The translations under genes were made by a program, and so were the position numbers. A DNA stretch of 64,000 nt from Chaetoderma sp. LZ-2023a (taxonomy: Eukaryota > Mollusca > Caudofoveata > Chaetodermatida > Chaetodermatidae): the NCBI GenBank assembly GCA_034401795.1, contig CM067359.1:147628233-147692232 (forward strand), given 5' to 3'. Numbering within the stretch: position 1 is the stretch's first letter; each line of letters starts with the position of its first letter. Under the pieces are notes generated by a model, which worked only from the letters and a program-made list of their open reading frames with translations, did not search any database and was not told where the DNA came from. This document shows, one piece after another, positions 19,627 to 30,719 of this stretch.

Positions 19627-20701
19627 ATTCCCATTACATCTGCCGCTTTCTCTGTATGTATTGATTCAATGGCCTTACGTACTTCGTGAACGGAAACCTC
19701 TTTGTGTACACTATTCTGCTCAGCCAACTCCTTAATAATACTGTTATCATATTCTCTAATACCCGTGTTCCTCAAGGTTTGGATTAGCCAGGCATTGCAA
19801 GTGCTTTTGCCATCCCTCTAGAATTGCATCTCTCCAAACACAACAAGCTCTTACGTATTCACAGTTCTCGTGCATCTCTGCTTATTGGCTAGTGTGTAAA
19901 ACGGCCTTTGATCATCACCTGAGGCAAGCATGATCTGTGAGTATTGCTCATTCCTGATGATTGCAGCCTGAATTCACTAGGACATGTGCACCTTTGGAAT
20001 TTCTCATAGCATTGGCGAGCTCAGGTGTCCATAATTGATATCCTCTCACTGTTTTATGATTGGGACTGGTCATACCAGCACGATACGGTACTGCTATATG
20101 CAAGGTGTACATGCGATATTTTATTGCTAGTGAGATTGAATTGGTTTTAATGATTGATAAAGGATCTCCTGATAGCTTCATGTACATGTAGTCACTTTGC
20201 TCCTTTCGCCTTCTGACCTGTGTGAATTGTGGATGCTTTAGTGTAAGCTACGCACGCTATCAATTTTACAAGTGAAAGTCAACATAACTGGTAAATGATC
20301 AGATACATTAGCTGGATGTTGAGCCATTATCCGAACTTGTATTATGGAGCCTCATGCATCACGATCTACAGCAAAGTAATCTATCTGTGACTCATATTTA
20401 CCATTTGCTTGGATAAAGGTATTCATCTTCAGATAAGCATGTGCCAAACTCAGATTGTAGTCTTCTAAGAACCTTTCAAACCACTTATCTCTGGTTTCCT
20501 TTGGATTTCTAATGCAAAGATGCATTAAGCTCACTACACAAAATTACAAAATGCTTGCTGCTGTATTTCAGCACACTTTTCCCGACTTCTATGTGTTCCG
20601 GAAATCTGTTTCTGCCGAGCTTAATGCTCTACATGGCATACACACCGTGATAAGGCAGATCGGTCTTGGCACGGCTTCAATGGCCACCAGTAGCGCACAG
20701 T

Positions 20702-21108
20702 GGACCCTTTCGGTTTTAGCTATATCCGCCCATCTCTAGCTAAGCTACACCCACACCTCGCTCGCGTTGGTGTCGATCGATCTCTGAACACCCTGACTAT
20801 CAATTTCCAAAAGACTACACAAGTAAGCTGTTGAATATTTTGAAACTAATTTGACTGGGTGCTGTTGCTGCCTGGGGCAGCAACAGCGCCCAGTCAAATT
20901 AGTTTCAAAATATACAACAGTATGTTTATTAACTAGCAAAGAATTACAAAGACATACAATTCATACAACGTGTCGGACTATTTGAGATTTGATGACAGTC
21001 TATATGGAACCCTTTGTGACGTAATGATTGTGACGTTATCATACACGCGCTGAGCTGATTATGACGTCATACGGGGTCCGATGATGGATGGATACTCTGG
21101 AAAGGTGA
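20702..21108 (+). mobile_element. AT-TSD MITE in the LINE endonuclease
   Basis: Begins GGACCCTTTCGG, ends CTCTGGAAAGGTGA. Hairpin stem of about 45 bp at 20828-20921, CRE at 21060. Excision with one AT restores PDGNNCALLVAI in the LINE frame (left AT now reads GT). Confidence 0.95.
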
Positions 21109-21262
21109 ATTGTTGCCATCTGGATGTGCCTTAAGCCTAGGATCTAAAGCTCGGCGTCATAGTATGCAGACACCACACATATCTCCTTTGTCGCTGTGTA
21201 GGCCCTTTTCTAAAAATGATTCTGGTAATGCTGTATGTGATTTATCGTGTTATATGTGACTG

Positions 21263-21475
21263 TTATGCCAGGCCTCTTCTCCCTTTTAAACCATAGTCCA
21301 CAGAGTTTGCTGATCCACTCGCTACACAGTGCGGTCTCCGCTTTTGTGGTCTCACCCCTCCATCTTCATTCGCCAGTTTCACCATTGCTGTGGGTATATT
21401 GACATCCTTCACCACCTTTTTATTGTTAGAAGTGTCGTCCTTCCTTGATCTAGCCTCCATCACAATGTGTGGCAT
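21263..21475 (-). CDS. possible LINE ORF1 fragment
   Basis: Stop-free minus-strand stretch upstream of the LINE endonuclease, basic and polar (KDDTSNNKKVVKDVN, RPQKRRPHC). No domain recognised; position would fit an ORF1 remnant, but it may be chance. Confidence 0.25.
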   Translation of the reverse strand: MPHIVMEARSRKDDTSNNKKVVKDVNIPTAMVKLANEDGGVRPQKRRPHCVASGSANSVDYGLKGRRGLA

Positions 21476-21574
21476 TTGTATCTTTTCTGTACCCGTGTAT
21501 CCAATCCTTTTGATGGATTTCTGTCCACACGTTGTTTACTATATATATATGTGATGGAGGCTAGATCAAGGAAG
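21440..21574. repeat. 24-bp perfect inverted repeat
   Basis: CTTCCTTGATCTAGCCTCCA starts at 21440 and its exact 24-bp reverse complement lies at 21551-21574, spaced by 87 bp ending in (TA)n. Followed at once by a GTGC tract. Confidence 0.9.
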
Positions 21575-21580
21575 TGTGTG

Positions 21581-21624
<44 letters not shown>

Positions 21625-21645
21625 TGTGTGCGTGTGTGTGTGTGA
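21575..21645. repeat. (GTGC)n / (GT)n microsatellite
   Basis: GTGTGTGCGTGCGTGCGTGC-type tract, about 70 bp. Confidence 0.95.
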
Positions 21646-22088
21646 TCGTATAAAATACCGCGACTCTCTGAACTGCCGCTGCTTGTGGTATGGTCTTGAC
21701 CTTTTATACCAAGTCTCTGTTACTTTGCGCTGTGGGCGTATTGGTGGTATCCAGGTTGTAGGTTGGGTGAATCTTGCAGACACAGGAGTTGTGTATTTCA
21801 ATGGCGTAGTCTGCCTTCTGTGGTATGGCGTTACTCCGGGTTAACTCTCGAGTGTGAACGTTGCCCTAGCGACAATCGGGTCATTTCTTATTGGTAGACC
21901 ATTGGGAATACCTGTAATTAGGCCTTAGTTTTCCGTCTATTCTATACGCTTGGAACGATGGTTGCCGATTTGGCCCACATTAATTCTTCACGATTTATCG
22001 CGTTAATAAGCAAATTACTACTGGCGGGATCTTGTCCAGATTTGGGTCGTGAGGTCTCGAAGATGCGTGAGGAATTATCTAAGTCCTT
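21646..22088. other. no gene seen
   Basis: Unique-looking sequence; the open frames show no domain and no convincing splice pairs. Confidence 0.4.
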
Positions 22089-22365
22089 GTTGGGATTGAT
22101 CGAGCTCTGAACTTCCTGACTATCAATTTCCAGAAATCTATACATGTAAGCTGTTGAATAATTTGAAACTAATTTGACTGGGTGCTGTTGCTGCCATAAT
22201 AAAGACGTACAATTCGTACAACGTGCCGGACTATTAACCGTTAAAGACGGACTGTATCGAATCATTCATGACGTAGTGATTATTACGTCATCATACACCT
22301 CGCTTAGTTAATTATGACGTCATATGACGTCAGATGACAGACAGGTGGCTAAACTGGAAAGGTGA
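22089..22365 (+). mobile_element. AT-TSD MITE, left end and hairpin right half missing
   Basis: Starts inside the TTGGGATTGATCGA segment, keeps the left hairpin half to 22196, then jumps to the AAGACGTACAATTCGTACAA arm; CREs at 22313 and 22322; ends CTGGAAAGGTGA before ATTG. Confidence 0.8.
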
Positions 22366-22711
22366 ATTGAAATGATAATTATGAAAACCATGTGCATGAA
22401 AGAAACATATGTAACGCATTGCAGTCCTAAGACATGGAGCGTAGCGAATGTAGGTCAGCGTGACCTCAGTATGATATAGTTTTCACGTAGCACCCGCAGC
22501 TACCTAGGTTCTATCGACGTTGTTTTCCTAATTTTAATGATTGGGTTGAACCAGGGACAGACCTGGCTTTCACAAATTGCTAGCCAATAGATTAGCCAAC
22601 TACCATTTTTCTTAGCCAAATGTGAACTATTTTAGCCAATGTTTTCCGATGTCTACGATCTATGACCACCAGGTACCCCTTTCAACCGAACGCTGCATAC
22701 CAGATACAAGA

Positions 22712-22802
22712 TTATGTTGACTATTTTGAAACTAATTTGCCTGGAAGCTGCTGCCGCAGCAACGGCTTCCAGTCAAATTAGTTTCAAAGTATTCAACAGC
22801 TG
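22712..22802. repeat. isolated MITE hairpin core
   Basis: GTTGACTATTTTGAAACTAA to TTAGTTTCAAAGTATTCAAC with GGAAGCTGCTGCCGCAGCAA at the turn; no MITE ends nearby. Confidence 0.8.
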
Positions 22803-23036
22803 GACTATATGGGTGATTTTGTCTAAGATAGGAGTTCAGGGTTTATTTGATTACAATAAAACATAATATATAAGTACTAGTTACATAAATATTTATTTTA
22901 GCATTTTCTTTCAAAGTTAATTTTAATGATATTCTACTTTGAAATTATGTATGGTGTGATTTCAATCATTATCCAACTGTTTAGCCAATCCTGCATTCTA
23001 TTAGCCAGATCTCAGTTTTATTAGCATTTGGCTAAT

Positions 23037-23429
23037 GGACCTTTCCATTTTAGCTATGCCCCGCCCGTCACTAGCTAAGCTCCACCCACACCTCGCTGTG
23101 TTGGGATTGATCGATCCCCAAATGCCCTAGCTATCAATTTCCTGAAAACTATACAGGGAGGCTGTTGAATATTTTGCAACTAATTTGACTGGGCGCTGTT
23201 GCTGCAGCAACAGCGCCCAGTTAAATTAGTTTCAGAATATTCAACAGAATATTTATTAAATAGTAAAAGCAAACAATTTGTACAACAACGCATAAACCAT
23301 CTTCAAATAAGCGTTCGTGACGTACTTATCGACGTCATTCATGACATCCGTCATTCATTATGATGTCATTGTACACATAGCGCAGTTCATTATGACGTCA
23401 TATGATGGGTGGGTACTCTGGAAAGGTGA
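23037..23429 (+). mobile_element. AT-TSD MITE 75 bp from a CDF exon
   Basis: Complete copy: GGACCTTTCCATTTTAGC start, hairpin 23162-23250 with the very short turn GCTGCAGCAAC, CRE at 23392, end CTGGAAAGGTGA. Flanked AAT/ATT. Confidence 0.9.
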
Positions 23430-23504
23430 ATTGGCGAATGGGTAGGTCGGTCCCTGAACGGTTCAAAGGGTTACTTACGACAGAAATTTGAAAATTATCC
23501 TTAC

Positions 23505-23652
23505 CAATACTGGCATGATCCGGTGCTACCTGCAACACGCGTACACGATGGTGAAGATGTCCACTGCCGTCCAGAGATGCCGGCGCTGAAGCTTCCGCTC
23601 GCCCAAGCAAATAATCCAACGTGGTCTGAGCCTCCGCATCAACGTTATCCCC
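23505..23652 (-). CDS. CDF metal transporter exon: distal N-terminus
   Basis: Minus-strand exon of 148 bp with a strong acceptor (CTGTCTGTTGTTATTGCAG ending at 23653) and strong donor GTAAGG (23504). It reads GDNVDAEAQTTLDYLLGRAE, ASAPASLDGSGHLHHRVRVL, QVAPDHASI plus one base. That base joins AG of exon 16787-16892 to give Glu, keeping the frame. The N-terminal tails of CDF transporters are poorly conserved, so membership rests on splice phase, strand and order rather than on similarity. It starts in phase 0. Confidence 0.65.
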
Positions 23653-23659
23653 CTGCAAT

Positions 23660-24660
23660 AACAACAGACAGGGTGCACTTTGGGCCATTGGTTCTCAAGA
23701 GAGAGCGAGAGAATTCCTGTCTAACGAGATCACCTGTCGCTAGAAGCCATATTCCGCTAACATATTATACTAGCTAGCGACACGCGGACTATATGACATT
23801 TCAGCCACTGTATTCCTGGTAGTAACGATTCATAAGTGTACGCGGATAGAGCTTGAGCTGTTTCACCATCACGACATGTTTATATTTTCCTCGGAACTAG
23901 ATGCGTAAGTGTCAAACGCTCCACGCCCTACAGAACTAGTGCGCAGTGAATTCCAGTTTTAGGTTCTAATTCTCGGTACGCGATACACTCTCCGTAAACA
24001 AGAAAATTGTTGGTTCCATTCGATCGAAGATTATAGAGACAAACGCGGCAAGAATCCTGACTAGATTCGGCCGTAACTATAGCAATTGACCTGTTTCAAG
24101 CAGACAGTAGAATCTACGCGCAATCTACGCGCAACCGTTAGCTTGATCAATGCGTCTTCCCTCGCAATGGCATTTACTTGGTATTTTGCTACTATTTAAT
24201 GGCAAAGCAGCTATTAGGACATAATATAAAATACTTTTATGAATGAAATTTGATTGCCTTATATACGACAACAGTCTCAAAACAAATTACTGTCAAAAAT
24301 ATGCAATGTGATATTGATGTCGCCATACAGAATGTCTTCAATAGGGGTTGTCTTCAAGCGCTGCGAGGGTTAACTATTGACGTATATGGATGTATAACAA
24401 ATGCTTTGCCAAGCAAGCTATTACATAATGCCAAACACTGTTTATTATATAATCATTGAGCGACCAGACTGACAGGTTTTAACAAACATGGACATTAAAT
24501 ATTTGTATAAAGCTGCTATGCTGTTTGTCTGCTGCAGACAAACTGGCTACTGTGGGCGTCAAAATATGGCGGTACTTTAGACACGTTGCCAAAGTCGGCA
24601 TTACTGTCAAGCTACCATTCAAATGAAAGGAGCAAGGCTGGCCAACCCACAAAAAATGGA
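23660..24660. other. no gene seen (intron)
   Basis: Mixed sequence without recognised repeat or exon. The short open frames have no domain. Confidence 0.45.
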
Positions 24661-24739
24661 AAACCTAAAGACCTAAACTGGCGATGTCAATGGTTGGGCC
24701 AATAACAAAAGCAAACTAGATTGATTAGTCGATGACGCG

Positions 24740-25835
24740 TCATCGCAAATCCCCACGTTCACCGCTTTGAATTTTTGACAACCCCGCCCCCACAACCCAC
24801 CCCGGGGGCTGAGCCAAATGTACATATCATTTTGCACTCCGCAATCATATGGGTAACTCACAAACCAAATTTCGTTGAATTCCGTCCAATAGTGTCCGAG
24901 GTCTCAATCAATCAATTTTATTACCTTTTAACCCCAACCTCACCCCTTGTGGCGGGGCCAAATATAAATGTGCTCATCCACTCCACATTGATATGAGTAA
25001 CTCACATACCAAATTTGGTTAGATTCCGTTCAATGTTTTCGGAGGAGATGCATTACAATCAATTTCCGCAAGTTAAAATTGTATCAAATCTAAATGGCGC
25101 CTTACACTCTGCAATCATAGGAGTAACACCGCTATCAAATTTGGTTGAGTTCCGTCAAACGATTTCAGAGGAGTTGCATTACAATCAATTTCATTACCTT
25201 TTGACACCACCCCCCACCCCCCCTTGGGGCGGGGCCAAATGTAAATGTGTTCATCCAGTCCACATTGATAAGGGTAATAGTAACTAATTTTTTTACCTTT
25301 TGACCCCCACCCGTCACCCACCCCTGGAGACGGGGCCAAATGTAAATGTGCTCATGTACTCCACATTAATATGGGTAATCTACAGACCAAATTTTGTTGA
25401 ATTCTGTCCAACGGTTTCGGAGGAGATGCGTTACAATCAATCTCTGCAGGTTAAAATTTGACCTTTTGACCCATCCCCAATTCCTGGGGGTGAGGGGGGG
25501 GGGGGTGGAGCCAAATCTAAATGGCCTCTTGGACTCCGCAATCATATGGATAACTCAGATATCAAATTTAGTTGAGTTCCGTCTAACGATTTCAGAGGAG
25601 TTGCGTTACAACCCATTTGCCCTTTTGACCCCTGCGACGCCCCATTGGTGGTGGAGCCTAATCTAAATGTCGTCTTGCAAAGCGCATTCCTATGGGTAAC
25701 CCACATACCATATTTGGTTCAACTCCACCTAACGATTTGGGAGCAGTTAGCGTGACGGACAGACGGACGGACAGACGGACGCAGGCGATTACAATATCCC
25801 CGACGTTTTTTCAAACCGTGGGGATAATAATAAAT
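24740..25835. repeat. degenerate tandem repeat ending in GACGGACAGACG
   Basis: About six units of roughly 125-170 bp. Each contains GGGGCCAAATGTAAATGTG, CATATGGGTAACTCACA, CAAATTTGGTTGAATTCCGT and GGAGGAGTTGCGTTACAATC (marks at 24898, 25043, 25168, 25422, 25595). It closes with GACAGACGGACGGACAGACG (about 25757-25780) and CCGTGGGGATAATAATAA. This is a widespread type of invertebrate repeat. Confidence 0.85.
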
Positions 25836-26013
25836 TAAAGCGAAGCATCCTCTTTTTACTGAACACAGAAAAACTGTCTTGAGTCTATAATTTGTATTAT
25901 ACTAATACCGCATACATCAATGTAAAGTTGATCTGAGTGTAAATACAATTCAAGTTCAAGGATGGATCAGATGTACCACCCACGCATCTGACGTCATAAT
26001 CAAATACGGCAAT

Positions 26014-26400
26014 GGAGGAATCCAGCTTTAACTGTGCTCCGCCCATCTTTGGTTTAGCTCCACCCACACTTCGCCCGTGTTGCTATCGAAGGATCCCTAA
26101 ACTCATTGGCTATCAATTTCCAGACAAGCCGTTGGCTATTTTGAAACTAATCTAACTGCGTGCTGTTGCTGTCCTCTAGCAGCAACAGCGCTCAATCATA
26201 TTGGTTTCAAAATATTCAACAGCATGTTTAATAAATAGTAAAGACGTACAATTCGTACACCAAGGCTTAGTCCGTCATCAATTACACCTTTGTGACGTAC
26301 TTAGCTACGTCAGTGATGACGAATTTGATTATGACGTCATCATACACGTCATGTAGTTGATTATGACGTCATATGATTGATGGATAAATTGGAAACCGCC
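26014..26400 (+). mobile_element. AT-TSD MITE, GGAGGAATCC end variant
   Basis: Ends GGAGGAATCCAGC and TTGGAAACCGCC inside AAT/ATT; full hairpin 26128-26222 with CTGTTGCTGTCCTCTAGCAG at the turn; CREs at 26329 and 26364. Confidence 0.9.
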
Positions 26401-26499
26401 ATTGTTAGCTGACGCCACAATGGAAATGACGTATGCCCCTCACAAAACTAGACAAGCCTGCAATGAACGTGTCTTAATTGTAGGTCTTTGATAAATTTA

Positions 26500-26800
26500 C
26501 AATTAATCACTCTGTTGAAATTTTGAAACTAATTTGAATGTGAGATGTTGCTGCCGTAGTTAGCTTATCTGCATAGTGAAGATGAAATTTGGATTCTTGG
26601 AGTGCAGGGTTCAAAGTTTCAAATAGATTCCAACGCGAGCACAATCTGGGCGGATATTCGCTAGAAATGGACGGGACATAGCTAGAAATGGGAGGGGCCT
26701 TGTTAGAAATGGAAGGGACATAGCTAGAAATTGGAGGTGTCTTGCTAGAAATTGGAGGGGCATAGCTAGAAATGGGCGGGGCATAGCTAGAAATGGATTC
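26500..26800 (-). mobile_element. MITE fragment with 22-bp repeats at its end
   Basis: Left hairpin half GAAACTAATTTGAATG (26525), then six or seven 20-22-bp units of GGGGCATAGCTAGAAATG type (26650-26797), fewer and more diverged than at 12296. Confidence 0.75.
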
Positions 26801-27180
26801 TGCTAAGAGAATTTAACTTTATCACCCTTCATGTGGAAAGTTACAGGCAGATGGAATACCTTGAAGTCAGATAGAGATGTTGATAAGAGTGGAGATGACT
26901 GGACTTGACTATAACACCCCTGGATACACTCGATCAGTTCTACCTAGATCGACTTCTGACCATCGCGATGGACTTCTGACCATCGCTATACACTCTGGCT
27001 CGCTTTCTCACACACACTCGCTCTTTATATCATTCTCCCTATCGCCCACCACAACCCTCTCATTTCTTTCTGACAGTCAAGTCTTATCTTTCTCAGGCAA
27101 TCGCACACTCACATTGCCATGCATTACACATTATCATTATCGTCAGCAGCGGCATGATCATCATCATCATCATCATGACC

Positions 27181-27182
27181 GC

Positions 27183-27247
<65 letters not shown>

Positions 27248-27284
27248 CAACAGTAGTTGCAGCTACAGCAGCAGCAGCAGCAGC

Positions 27285-27378
<94 letters not shown>

Positions 27379-27382
27379 TTAT
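27181..27382. repeat. (AGT)n microsatellite, about 200 bp
   Basis: AGT array interrupted by CAACAGTAGTTGCAGCTACA and AGC units near 27247-27288. Polyserine/polyvaline readings are artefacts. Confidence 0.98.
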
Positions 27383-27656
27383 ACCTTCTTTATAGGTATG
27401 AGTTCGAATCCATCTGGGTATATAATCTTTATGTAAGTCACACGTTCTTTAGCGGTATTCTCTATATCTTCCTTGCCAGATACCATGTTATTGGTTCTAT
27501 ACGCGACCTGATCGAGTGTGTCATATTTTGACGGTCATTGACTTTTATCCCGCTAAGAGACTAATTAATATGCGTAATTTAAAGGACGAATTTGACAATA
27601 GTTTCGATTTATTATAAAAATTACTAACCTATTGTATAGATGAAATGTACCTTCCA

Positions 27657-27856
27657 GTACATTTCCAGTTTTAGCTATGTCCCGCCATCCATAATTAAGC
27701 CGCATCCACGCTTTGCCTGTGTTGGGGTGGATTGATGACGGAAAGCCTTCACTCTCAATTTCCAGAAAACTATATAGGTAAGCTGTTGAAAGTTGCATAT
27801 CCTACACGTCACGTAGTTGATTATGAAGTCATATGATTGATAAACTGGAAAGGTCC
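27657..27856 (+). mobile_element. AT-TSD MITE with hairpin deleted
   Basis: 200-bp deletion copy: GC-rich end, CAATTTCCAGAAAACTATA, a stub GTAAGCTGTTGAAAG, then the CRE arm (one mutated CRE) and TIR AAACTGGAAAGGTCC. Confidence 0.85.
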
Positions 27857-28199
27857 ATTGCAAAGAAAAAAATATTTGCAACACATGTCCAAATGAATCA
27901 TAGGCCTGAAAACCAGCATAATATCTAGTTCCCCAAACAGTCATCTATAATTATATAAACATAGGGATTCATTCGTGTTCATCTTGGTATTAATTTTCCT
28001 GCTGAGATTCGTGGTCACGTTCGTGTTGATATTCGTGTTCAATTTCGTCTTCAATGGGTAAGGCCTAGTTTTCGTAATCAGCGAATTTAGCAATCGAGTA
28101 GCTCATGACAACGCATGCGTGTTCTGCTGAGGTTAGTTATAGGGCAATGATCGAACGAGTCTATGGTTGTACTACTAATACGCATGTCTGTCACTTGTC

Positions 28200-28330
28200 A
28201 CACTCAACCCACTTCATCCATCCTTTTTCAACCCTCATACTCCCTCTTTCTATCTCTCGCTCCTTGCCTTCCTCTCTCCCTCTCTCCATCTCTCCATCTT
28301 CTCTCTCTCCTTGCCTTCCTCCCTCCCTCC
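28200..28330. repeat. CT-rich low-complexity tract
   Basis: Imperfect (CTCC)/(CTCT) tract; further GGTC repeats near 28465. Confidence 0.9.
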
Positions 28331-28794
28331 CTCCCTATCTCCATCTTTCACACACATGCACATACGCTATCTCTTCCTCCATGTCTCACACCTCCCTTTC
28401 GGTATCTCATTCTTTCTCATACTCATCCACTCATTCCCATCTCCACTTCCATTGTCTCTCGGTCGGTGGGTCGGTCGGTCGGTCGGACAGTCCATTGACA
28501 ACATGTTCCAGTCAAATTAGGTTGAGATTTCTCAACAGCCTTCCTGCATAGATGTCTTGAAATTGAGGCACTGACAATTTCAAGAGTTAAATGGTCAGAA
28601 TGAAATAGGTTATAAAGGCATTATAATGAATGGCAATATCAGATAATTTCTCATGAGAGGAAACTGTTATATCGGTATACTGGCTCCAACTTAGCCAAGT
28701 AATAACTTGTTGGAACTCTATTGAAACACAACGAAATACGCAACAAGAAGATGGCGAAACTCAAGATCAAACACCGTGTTCGTTGGCAATGGAG

Positions 28795-29080
28795 GGGTCC
28801 ATTTCTAGTCTACCTATGTCCCGTCCATTTCTAGCTATGCCCCACCCACTTCTAGCTATGCCCTGCCCAATTCTAGCTAAGCACTACCCATGCTTTGCGC
28901 GTGATGAGATAGATTTATATACCTGAATCCTGAATTCCCAGAGTCCCAATTTCAATGTAAACTATACAGTTAGCCTGTTAAATATTTTGAAACTATTTTG
29001 ACTGGGCGGCACATTCAAATTAATCTCAAAATATTTAACAGAATGTTTATTGAATAGTAAAGACACAAAACTGGTTAAAT
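28795..29080 (+). mobile_element. MITE with multiplied GC-rich end units
   Basis: Three to four 22-bp units CTAGCTATGCCCCACCCACT (28800-28890), GAATTCCCAGAGTCCCAATT, and a short hairpin at 28975-29042; CRE arm not visible. Confidence 0.75.
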
Positions 29081-29590
29081 CTACAAGTTCTGAAACATCC
29101 AATAAATTATTCTCCGAATGCATCGGTACGTCGCCGAAGGTGACGGGACACCCCAGAACACAATTAACTCAACACTTGCAAACAGGTTAAAGAAAAACAC
29201 AAGTGATACCACCAAACTGGGAACAAAATAAAAAAATAAAATAGAAAGCAGCTGATAAACTGGTCTCATCAATCCAGTTCAGAGCTTACAAACAAGTATG
29301 ATCCATGCGAAGAAAATACCGTGTCATAGTGCTTGACTTTGATCCATGCCAAGAAGGCTCGACGGTTAGATTGGTTGACATTCCGCAAATATTCTCACAT
29401 TGAATGAGAAAACATACGTCATAGCTACAGGGTAAATTGCTGTGCGGTCGAAAAAAGCTGTCAAGCAATCCGAATATCACCAGGTTTAACGAGTTAATCA
29501 CCAATATCTGAACGATGCCAGAAATCACCACAGCGCTCTATTGGAGGGCACGATATAAGCAACGTGTCACGATATGCGTTGCTGAATCGA
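29081..29590. other. no gene seen
   Basis: Open frames of 60-80 codons on the minus strand lack domains and good splice sites. Confidence 0.4.
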
Positions 29591-29593
29591 GGT

Positions 29594-30052
29594 ATCCAGT
29601 TTTATCTATGCCCCGCCTATCTCTAGCTAAGCTCCACCTACGCTTTGCCCGTGTTGGAATCGATCAATGCCCGCACTCTCCAAAATCTCAATTTCCATAA
29701 AACTATACAGATACAGATCGTTGGGATGGATCGATCTCCGAACAACCTGACTATCAATTTCCAAACGACTACACGGGTAAGCTTTTGAATATTTTGAAAC
29801 TAATTTAACTGGGTGTTTTGGCTGACTATGGCAGCAACAGCGCCCCGTCAAATTAGTTTCAAAACATTCAACAGCATGCTTATTAAATAGTAAAGACATA
29901 CAACTCGTACAGCAACGCTTGCTCCGTCATCAATTACGCGTTCTTGACGAACTTAGCTACGGTATTCATGGCGTGATTGAACATGACGTCATCCTACACG
30001 CCACATAGTTGATTAGGATGTTATATGATTGACTGAGAAACTGGACTCCTCC
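29594..30052 (+). mobile_element. AT-TSD MITE with a partly duplicated arm
   Basis: The GATCGATCTCCGAACAACC to TATACAGG segment is present twice (29655-29715 and 29725-29780). Hairpin 29787-29875, CRE 29979, end GGACTCCTCC before ATTG. Confidence 0.8.
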
Positions 30053-30419
30053 ATTGCTGAAGGTGAGGGTAAAGTTATTCCTGGCCAATAGTTGAAACAA
30101 GAGAAGGCTGATAGCGGACTGATATTACCTTACACACCTGCATGTGGACCTCAACCGAACAGTTAGTAACACCCAGGTCTTACATACATGCCATATGGGA
30201 AAACCGATTTTACAATATTTTAGAGACAATGTAGAAATTACTTAATCAATATCGTCATAATATAAATACTTTGTCCTTATTTATCATCGACATTACTATC
30301 ATCTTTATCACAAAAATTATCATTATTTGTTATTGTTTTCATTTTCATTCTCTTTATTTTTGTCATTATCGTTTGCTTTAATAGTCTCAAGCCTTCGCCT
30401 GCACCATCATCACTGACGC

Positions 30420-30451
30420 CGCCAATAGCATTAGTTGTTGTTGTTGTTGCT

Positions 30452-30487
<36 letters not shown>

Positions 30488-30501
30488 GCTGTGGCTGTCG
30501 A

Positions 30502-30555
<54 letters not shown>

Positions 30556-30617
30556 CCTCGTCGTCGTCGTCGCCGCCGTTGTTGTTGTTGTTGTTGTTGT
30601 TGTAGTAGTAGTTGTAG

Positions 30618-30673
<56 letters not shown>

Positions 30674-30715
30674 ATTGCTCGGTTGATGATGATGATGATG
30701 ATGTTGTTGCTATGT
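30420..30715. repeat. GTT / ATT / GTC microsatellite block
   Basis: (GTT)n 30433-30490, (ATT)n 30504-30555, GTC units, then (GTT)n 30578-30675 and (GAT)n. Confidence 0.98.
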
Positions 30716-30719
30716 GGCG

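Larger units (their letters stand above)
18700..21250 (-). mobile_element. LINE (endonuclease + reverse transcriptase) split by two MITEs
   Basis: Minus-strand non-LTR element. From 5' (right): endonuclease pieces DKGDMCGVCIL near 21180, AHPDGNN at 21115, then after a MITE CALLVAIEAVPRPICLITVY (about 20700-20640), MNTFIQANGKYESQIDYFAV (about 20430) and VSDHLPVMLTF near 20290. The RT part has VHEVRKAIESIHTEKAADVM (about 19690-19640), then after the second MITE TVEHVQRAADQVLEY, GNYRGVTVLTVMEKTIEKV (about 19075) and LFLVSLDAENSFDVLWTPAR (18950-18890). Coding stops at about 18720, before the YADD box, so the 3' part is gone. At least one frameshift and several stops; inactive. Confidence 0.85.
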
